Origin: Rothia aeria | GTDB lineage: Bacteria; Actinomycetota; Actinomycetes; Actinomycetales; Micrococcaceae | Direction of reading: 5' to 3' | Assembly (NCBI GenBank): GCA_002355935.1 | Contig: AP017895.1 | Coordinates: 434,001 to 498,000, forward strand | Length of the DNA: 64,000 nucleotides | In this document: one piece after another, positions 57,557 through 64,000 of the stretch | How positions within the stretch are numbered: position 1 is the first letter of the stretch | Layout: each line of letters opens with the position of its first letter | The notes under the pieces: model-generated | Seen by the model: only the letters and a program-made list of their open reading frames with translations | Databases searched by the model: none | What the model was told of the DNA's origin: nothing | Position numbers and translations under genes: made by a program

Positions 57557-58299
57557 ATGAGTAGCAAAGCAACCGAAATCGCTAAAAATCTTCCCACCCT
57601 TGAGCACCCAGACGGCAGCCCCATCCGCGCCCTTGTCGCTGACGACGAAGAGATGCTGAAAGAACTCGTGAGCATGGGCCTGAAAATGATCGGCTGGGAC
57701 GTGCGGTCTGCCACCGACGGGCCCACCGCGCTCGCCATTGCCCGTGACTGGCGGCCAGACGTGCTGGTACTCGATATTATGATGCCCGGCTTTGACGGCC
57801 TGGAACTGCTGGAACGCATCCGCAAATTTTACCCCGAGGTGCCGTGCCTCTTCCTCACCGCTAAAGACTCCGTTGATAACCGTATTGAAGGGCTGGCGGC
57901 GGGTGCCGACGATTATGTGACTAAACCATTCTCAATGGAGGAGGTGATGATTCGCCTGCACCGGCTGGTGCAACGCTCGGGTGTGGCTGCGGTTGATGAC
58001 GCCGAACTAGTGGTGGGGATTTGATCCTGAACCAGGACACCCGTGAGGTGAGCCGTGGCGGCGACCCCATCACGCTTACCGCAACTCAGTTCGATTTGCT
58101 GCGCTACCTCATGGAGAACGCTAAACGCGTGGTCTCTAAAAGCCAGATTCTTGATAACGTGTGGAACTATGATTTTGGCGGGCAAGCAAATATTGTGGAG
58201 CTTTACATCTCGTATCTGCGTAAGAAGATTGATGTGGGGCGTGAGCCTATGATCCATACAGTACGCGGCGCAGGTTATGTTATACGTCCAGCTGTATAA
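57557..58299 (+). CDS. OmpR/PhoB-type response regulator (single frameshift)
   Basis: Corrected length 247 aa. Receiver domain: RALVADDEEMLKEL, phosphorylated Asp in VLVLDIMMPGFDG, switch Thr in LFLTAKD and Lys in VTKPFS. The C-terminal winged helix (ITLTATQFDLLRYLMENAKR, then YISYLRKKID and HTVRGAGYVIRP) is typical. The frame is lost at the G4 run 58015-58018, joining VVGDLILNQDTREVS. The kinase gene follows 89 bp downstream. Confidence 0.93.
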
Positions 58300-58388
58300 A
58301 AACAGCAGTAAAATTTTAAAAATCAAGGATTAATCCTCGCAAATACTGCATATAATAAATTCCGAATGTGGCATGGAAGGGTGGTTGA

Positions 58389-59998
58389 ATGAACGTAGCG
58401 CAGAGCACGCACACAGCACCACCCCAACCCCAGGTACCCGCTAAACGCGCACGACGAAACAAAAAAGTGCGTTACTCCCCGCGTCTGCGCACCCGCCTTA
58501 TTGCCATCCTCGTAAGTATGCTCGGCGTTGCCTGCATTATTATCGGCAGCTCAAGCTACGTTGCTATTCATAACTCGCTACTGGGTCAGGTTATAGCTAA
58601 CCTCAACGGCACCTCCCTGCGTGCGGGTGGCGGCCCCGAAGGGGAGAATCCAGTGGGAACCTCGCGTGCCCCACCTCGGACAATAATGCCACCGGCAAAA
58701 ACCCGCTACTCATTCCCGGGCAGGTGCCTGGCACACTCGGCATGTGCTTTGACCGAGACGGGCAGACCACTTTCGCAGGCATCCTCGACAGCAAAGCGCA
58801 TACTCAGGGGATCTCAGACTCCGATAAGAACCTGCTCTCTGCTATCCGCCTGGGTGCCCAAGACGGCGTACCCGTGGAGGTTGAGTTGGAAAGCGGAGGC
58901 CACTACCTGGTGCAGGTCTCAAAAGGTAAGCCAGGCTCAGGAAACCTGCTGGTTGGTGTACCCATGGGCGATATGCACCAGACCCTAGCCGCCACTATCA
59001 CTGTGATGGTGATCGGATCCGTGGCTGTTATGATGCTGGCCGGGATGCTTGGCTCCTACATTATTCGCCGCACCATGCGCCCGCTGGAGCGTGTTTCGGC
59101 GGTTGCCACCGACGTGGCGAACCTAAACCTGGGTGAACACACCATCTCCCAGCAGGTGAAGGTCATGCCCAAAGACGCCGACCCCAGAACCGAGGTGGGT
59201 GCGGTCGGGTACGCTCTGAACCAGCTGCTCGATAATGTGAGTTCGGCCCTTGAGGTGCGTGAACGCACCGAACAGCAGATTCGCGCTTTCATTGCGGATG
59301 CCTCCCATGAGCTCCGCACTCCCCTGGCTGCCATTAAAGGCTACTCAGATATGATGCGCTGGACAGAGGCAATGAGTGAGAATGGGCAGTCGTCGCTGGC
59401 GCGCATCGACTCGCAAACGGTGCGCATGTCGCGCCTTGTTGAAGACCTGCTGCTGCTGGCACGTTTGGATGAGGGGCGTGAGCCGCAGTTTGAGCTGATT
59501 GACCTGACGGAACTGCTGATTGAGTGCCTGTCCGATATGCAGGCGGCGGCCCGCACTCACGTGTGGCGGCTGGATGTGCCGGATGAGCCGGTTGAGATGA
59601 TTGCTGACCGCTCACAGCTGCAGCAGGTGATTCTGAATCTGCTGTCAAACGCCCGTAAACACACGGATGACGGCACCACTGTGATTGCCGGGTTGCGGGT
59701 TTCAGCGGATCGCAGCCATGCCCTAATGACCGTGGTGGATAACGGGCCGGGGATTGACCCGCAGTTTGTGGATAAGATTTTTGACCGTTTCGCGCGCGCC
59801 GATAAGGCACGTTCCGGTTCGGACGGAACCACGGGGCTGGGGCTCTCGATTGTGCAGGCGATTGTGCGTGTGCACGGCGGCACGATCTCGGTTAAATCCC
59901 GGCCAGGCCGCACCGAGTTCATGGTGCGTTTGCCGTTGGCGAGTGCGGCACCTGCGCAGGCTCGGCTGAGCGTGCAGAAGGGGACAGGCGGACACTAG
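58389..59998 (+). CDS. Sensor histidine kinase, PhoR/MtrB type (single frameshift)
   Basis: Corrected length 536 aa. Membrane segments LRTRLIAILVSMLGVACIII and TITVMVIGSVAVMMLAGMLG flank an extracellular domain of about 170 residues. A HAMP region (RRTMRPLERVSAVATDV) leads to HisKA with DASHELRTPLAAIKGYSDMM (phosphorylated His) and the ATPase domain (NLLSNARKHT, DNGPGIDP, GTTGLGLSIV). One base is lost in the extracellular part, most simply at the G4 run 58641-58644. It partners the OmpR regulator directly upstream. Confidence 0.9.
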
Positions 59999-60139
59999 CG
60001 GGCTGCTGCTTCTTCTGATACGGCGGGCATCCACAAGGATGCCCGCCATTTGTGGGTAGCGTGAAGGAACCGTGTGCTCAATTTGCTGGTTACCGTGTGC
60101 GTCCTGTGTTGGTTCTTGGGGTCGAACACCCCTGCATAT

Positions 60140-60215
60140 TTGCACTCAGTGCAAAAATATGGGCGAGCTCACAGTGCTAAAACTTGCACTTAGTGCAATA
60201 TTGCACTTAGTGTAA
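60140..60215. promoter_or_regulatory. Three TetR operators upstream of the MMPL regulator
   Basis: TTGCACTCAGTGCAA at 60140-60154, TTGCACTTAGTGCAA at 60184-60198 and TTGCACTTAGTGTAA at 60201-60215. The first two are perfect 7-1-7 palindromes; the last two start 17 bp apart. All lie immediately ahead of the TetR start. Confidence 0.85.
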
Positions 60216-60220
60216 TAACT

Positions 60221-60874
60221 GTGTGTATTGCCCAAAAGATTGTAGACAAACGCTCCGCGCGCAAAGCCGAGAACCGCATCGCCATTATGGATGCGGCCGA
60301 AAAGCTCGTACTTGCGGGCGGCCTTAAAGCGCTTACGGCGGATACGCTCGCCAAAGAATCCGGTGTATCCCGGCGTACCATCTTCAACCATTTTTCCTCG
60401 GTTGAAGCCGCCGCCGTTGAACGCCTGAACGAGTACCTGGACCGTATTTTTGAGGTCATCCCTGACTTCTGCACCCCCACCGGCCCGCATCTTGAACGGG
60501 ACATGCTCGACGGGGTGCGCGCCGCATTCACCACTGAACGCCTCGCCGAACATGTGGAACCCCACGCGCGGCTGCTATTCGCCCTCCACGACTACTCGGT
60601 TGACAATAAGTTCAACGAATACAGCTCAACCTCCTATTTGAACTCCATCGAAATGGTCGTTGACAAGCTCTGGCAGCAGCGCCAAGACATCCCGCGGATG
60701 CGCATCGCCATTTTTGGGAACCTTATCGCCTCCGCCGTCTGTGAGGGCATCGCGGCGTCCTTCTATGACGCCGAAGGCAACCCGCAGCCCCCCGAAGACG
60801 CCGAGAAAATGCGGGACAGCATAGAACACTGCCTTGGCTATGTTGAAAAACTGCTTGGCGGTCAATACGCATAG
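60221..60874 (+). CDS. TetR-family repressor of the MMPL exporter
   Basis: 217 aa from GTG 60221, only six bases after the last operator, with TAATAACT ahead, so the message may be leaderless. The helix-turn-helix is LTADTLAKESGVSRRTIFNHFSS. The gene precedes the exporter by 57 bp on the same strand. Autoregulation through the three palindromes is likely. Confidence 0.9.
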   Translation: MCIAQKIVDKRSARKAENRIAIMDAAEKLVLAGGLKALTADTLAKESGVSRRTIFNHFSSVEAAAVERLNEYLDRIFEVIPDFCTPTGPHLERDMLDGVRAAFTTERLAEHVEPHARLLFALHDYSVDNKFNEYSSTSYLNSIEMVVDKLWQQRQDIPRMRIAIFGNLIASAVCEGIAASFYDAEGNPQPPEDAEKMRDSIEHCLGYVEKLLGGQYA

Positions 60875-60931
60875 GCGCAGCGAATACGCGCACCATATCA
60901 ATCAACACAGAGATTTTTGAGGAGGACCGCA

Positions 60932-63582
60932 GTGGCTAAATGGCTTTACTCTATCGGTAGCTTTGCCGCTCGCAAAGCCTGGGCAGTGATTGCTATCTGG
61001 GTGCTTGTTATTGCCGGTGTTGCCGGTACGTATAGTGCATTCCATGGGCAGCTAAAGACCACGTTCACCATGCCCGGCACTGAGACGCAGCGGCTCACCG
61101 ATGAGCTGGCCTCACGCTTCCCGGACGCTAACCGAGGAACCGGCCAAGTAATCGTGACCACCGGTGACGGTTCACGCATTACCGATGAGCAGAAACAAGC
61201 CTTCGTGAACAAGCTGAATAGCCTTAAGAACGAGAATTCGGCGGTTGACGATGTGAGCGACCCTTTCGCCACCGAGCAGCAGATTGCCGACGGCAAGAAG
61301 CAGCTTGAAGAGGGTAAGCAGAAGCTAGATGCCGCCCCGAAGCAGATCGAGGATGGCAAGAAACAGCTGCGGGATGCTCAGAAGAAAGCAGATGACGGCA
61401 AAGCGCAGCTGGAGGCGGCACAGAAGCAGCTGGATGCGGCCCGCGAACAGGCTCGAGCAGCTGGTGCTCTAGAGTCTATGCGTGAACAGCTTGGCTCCCA
61501 GCAGGCGCAGATTGACGCTCAGCGTGCTCAGCTGGCCGAATCCCAGAAGCAGCTGGATACAAAGGCCGCTGAACTTGCCAACTCTGAAAAGAAGCTTCCC
61601 GAACAGCAGGCGGAGCTCGCCCGCAAATCGGCGCTTCTGGATCTGACGAGCGACTATCGTACGGTCTCTGAGGACGGCTCGACCGCGGTCGCCGGGGTTT
61701 TCTTCAAAATGAAAAGCTCGGAAGCCCCGCATGCTGATAAAGAAAAGCTCATGGAGCATTTCAAAAACGCGGATTTGAAGGGCCTGACGGTCAACTTTGA
61801 CCAGAATGTCGCCGAATCTCCCGATGTGGGTATGGGTGTTGGCGAGATTGTAGGTGTTGTGGTGGCCCTTATGACGCTCATCGTTTTGCTCGGCACCCTC
61901 ATTGCCGCTGGACTGCCCATTCTCATGGCGATTGTGGGCGTGATTGTGGGCATCCTGGGCACCCTCTCATTCTCGTCCCTGGTTGATATGAGCTCAACCA
62001 CCTATATGCTGGGCATGATGCTCGGCCTAGCGGTGGGGATTGATTATTCGCTGTTCATCCTCAACAGGCACCGCTCCAACCTCATGGACGGCATGCCGCT
62101 GCGAAAATCTATCGCGGTCGCTAACGGCACCAGCGGTAACGCGGTGGTGTTCGCGGGTGCCACCGTGATTATTGCCCTGCTGGCCCTGAATGTGACTGGT
62201 ATTCCGTTCCTGGGATACATGGGTGATGCTGCGGCGCTGTGCGTGTTTGTGGCTGTACTGATTTCGGTGACCCTAACCCCGCCATGCTCTCGCTGATTGG
62301 CCGTAAAGTCATGTCAAAGAAGGCATGGGCGTCCGTTGATACTCCTGAGAAGATCGCGGCACGCCACACCGAACAGGAACAGCGTGAGGAATCCCCGCAC
62401 GGCTGGCTGAAAATTGTGCTCGCCAAGCCTGTGGTGACCATCCTGCTCTGCGTGGTGGCGTTGGGTGCTATTGCCATTCCGATGGGTCAGATGCGCATGG
62501 GCCTGCCTTCGGCTGAAAGCTCACAGACTGAAAGCACTGAATATAAGGCCTACCAGATTGTTAAAGACAAGTTTGGTGAAGGCATGAGCGGCCCCGTACT
62601 GGCGGTGGCGCACACCCCCTCAGGCATGAGCGAGGCGCAGGCTGAGCAGGCGCAGATCGATATTGCTCGTGCGATTGAGGCGAAAGACCCCGACAACGTG
62701 AAAACCGTGGTTCCCGCCGGGCAAACCGACGATCACACCGTGCAGATTTTCCAGGTGATCCCCAAACACGGGCCGAGCTCGGTTGAAACTGTGAACCTGG
62801 TTGAGCAGCTGCGTGAGGTTCACGTGAACGTACAGGGCACTGACGTGAAACTGGGCGTGACCGGTCTGACCGGCGGCAACATCGACGTCTCCAATACGCT
62901 GGCGCAGAAACTGCCGCTGTACTTGGCGGTCGTCATGGGTCTGTCGTTTATCGTGCTGATTCTGGTGTTCCGTTCAATTCTGGTGCCGCTGGTTGCTTCG
63001 GTCGGGTTCCTCTTCTCGATTCTGGCAAGCTTCGGTGCGGTGGTTGCGGTCTACCAGATGGGCTTCATGGGGTCCCTCTTCGGGGTGCACGACCCCGGTC
63101 CGATTCTGGCGTTCCTGCCCACCCTGATGATCGGTATCCTCTTCGGGCTGGCGATGGACTACCAGGTGTTCCTGGTCTCTGGCATGCGCGAAGCGTATGT
63201 GCACGGTAAGGACGCGAAAACCGCTGTAGTTGCCGGGTACAACCATGCGGTGCGTGTGGTGATCGCCGCCATGATCATTATGATCTCGGTGTTCGGCGGG
63301 TTCATCTTCGCCGAATCCGCAATGATCCGCCCCATCGGTTTTGGCTTGGCGTTTGGGGTGCTGGTGGATGCGTTCGTGGTTCGTATGACCATCACCCCCG
63401 CAGTGTTGACCCTGCTGGGCGATAAAGCCTGGTGGATGCCAAAGTGGCTTGATAAGCTCGTTCCAAATATGGATGTGGAAGGTGCAACCCTTCTGGACAC
63501 CCTGGAAGAAGAGGCCGAACAGCCCGCCGATCACGATGAACAAGCCGAGACGGCTAAAAGCACCGTGGGAGCATCCTCCTAG
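60932..63582 (+). CDS. MMPL/RND-family exporter with coiled-coil extracytoplasmic insert (single frameshift)
   Basis: Corrected length 883 aa from GTG 60932 (GAGGAGG upstream). MMPL proteins move lipids or drugs using the proton gradient. Twelve membrane segments in two halves; the first has GMMLGLAVGIDYSLFILNRH, the second has GILFGLAMDYQVFLVSGMRE with the expected Asp-Tyr pair. Between segments 1 and 2 lies a long Lys/Gln/Ala-rich coiled coil (about residues 120-240). The frame is lost at the C4 run 62277-62280, between VTLTP and AMLSLIGRK. An acidic tail ends the protein. Confidence 0.92.
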
Positions 63583-63665
63583 GCGGCGCGTGCATGATGC
63601 CGCACAGTATGCTGGGATAAAACCCAACAATACATACTGTGGCTGATACAACACACATTAATATG

Positions 63666-63706
63666 TAGCTCCGCACCAGTGACCCTACTGGTGCGGAGCT
63701 ATTTTC
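63666..63706 (+). terminator. Terminator of the exporter gene
   Basis: Perfect 15-bp stem TAGCTCCGCACCAGT / ACTGGTGCGGAGCTA (63666-63680, 63687-63701), then TTTTC. Confidence 0.92.
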
Positions 63707-64000
63707 TTTCACCCATGAATTTTTATCCGCATAATCTGTGGGTTTTATAAGAAACCCACAGATGCTGCATTTGGGTAAAACCTGCTTCTTGGGCGGAAAG
63801 ACAGGCTAAAAACGCTCTGCGGGGTGGGTGCGGCGCATAATAATTTAGCGTAAAAGTGGGGTTCAACATAGTATTTCTTTGCATATTAAGGGGTTTACAA
63901 CAGCGCTAAAAGATGAAAAAATGCGCCTAAAAAATAGTGGAGCAAATAACCTGAGATAATATTTTTCTTAGTCCTAAAAACCTGCACCTTTACCGCATAT
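63707..64000. other. Intergenic end of window
   Basis: No gene seen. A perfect hairpin CTGTGGGTTT / AAACCCACAG lies at about 63738-63763. The remainder is AT-rich without recognisable features. Confidence 0.6.

Overview
The window is the origin-of-replication region of an actinobacterial chromosome. The order parA (first codons only), rsmG, jag, yidC, yidD, rnpA, rpmH / dnaA, dnaN, recF, dciA, gyrB, gyrA, DUF3566, tRNA-Ile, DLW-39-like, tRNA-Ala is the actinobacterial ori neighbourhood. Moderate GC, the DUF3349 and HXXEE proteins, the mannose-family PTS and the serine-rich lipoproteins fit a Micrococcaceae member such as Rothia. The genus is an inference; no 16S gene is present.

Layout. 0-3.7 kb: membrane insertion and RNA-processing genes on the minus strand, with parS sites. 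3.9-15.1 kb: oriC (DnaA boxes on both sides of dnaA) and the replication/topoisomerase operon. 15.2-19.8 kb: tRNA genes and two identical tRNA-Ala/5S rRNA units bracketing a phosphate transporter block. 20-30.3 kb: housekeeping and transport genes (cyclophilin, rhomboid protease, AroE-like, glutaredoxin, galactokinase, Na+/H+ antiporter), with a DnaA-box cluster between two convergent genes at 22.1 kb. 30.4-33.7 kb: an accessory AbiE-type toxin-antitoxin module, a decayed second AbiEi copy, a repeated palindrome and a dead ohr gene. 33.7-39.3 kb: a TetR/HXXEE pair and a mannose-type PTS operon. 39.4-43.1 kb: an AT-rich island of unrecognised small genes. 43.2-47.1 kb: an AhpD-like protein, a divergent NarL-type two-component pair and a BglG-type antiterminator. 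47.3-57.3 kb: seven tandem paralogous lipoproteins built from strict groups of five short D-G-[ST]-W repeats; this is the best candidate for an undescribed system. 57.5-63.6 kb: an OmpR-type two-component system and a TetR-controlled MMPL exporter.

Data caveat. At least 32 single-base frameshifts interrupt otherwise convincing genes. Every one is repaired by adding one base, and nearly all lie in a homopolymer run (C, G, A or T). Lengths after repair are always multiples of three. The pattern looks like systematic homopolymer under-calling in the assembly rather than gene decay, so these genes are annotated as whole genes with the frameshift position given. By contrast psi-abiEi and psi-ohr carry in-frame nonsense codons and are true pseudogene candidates.
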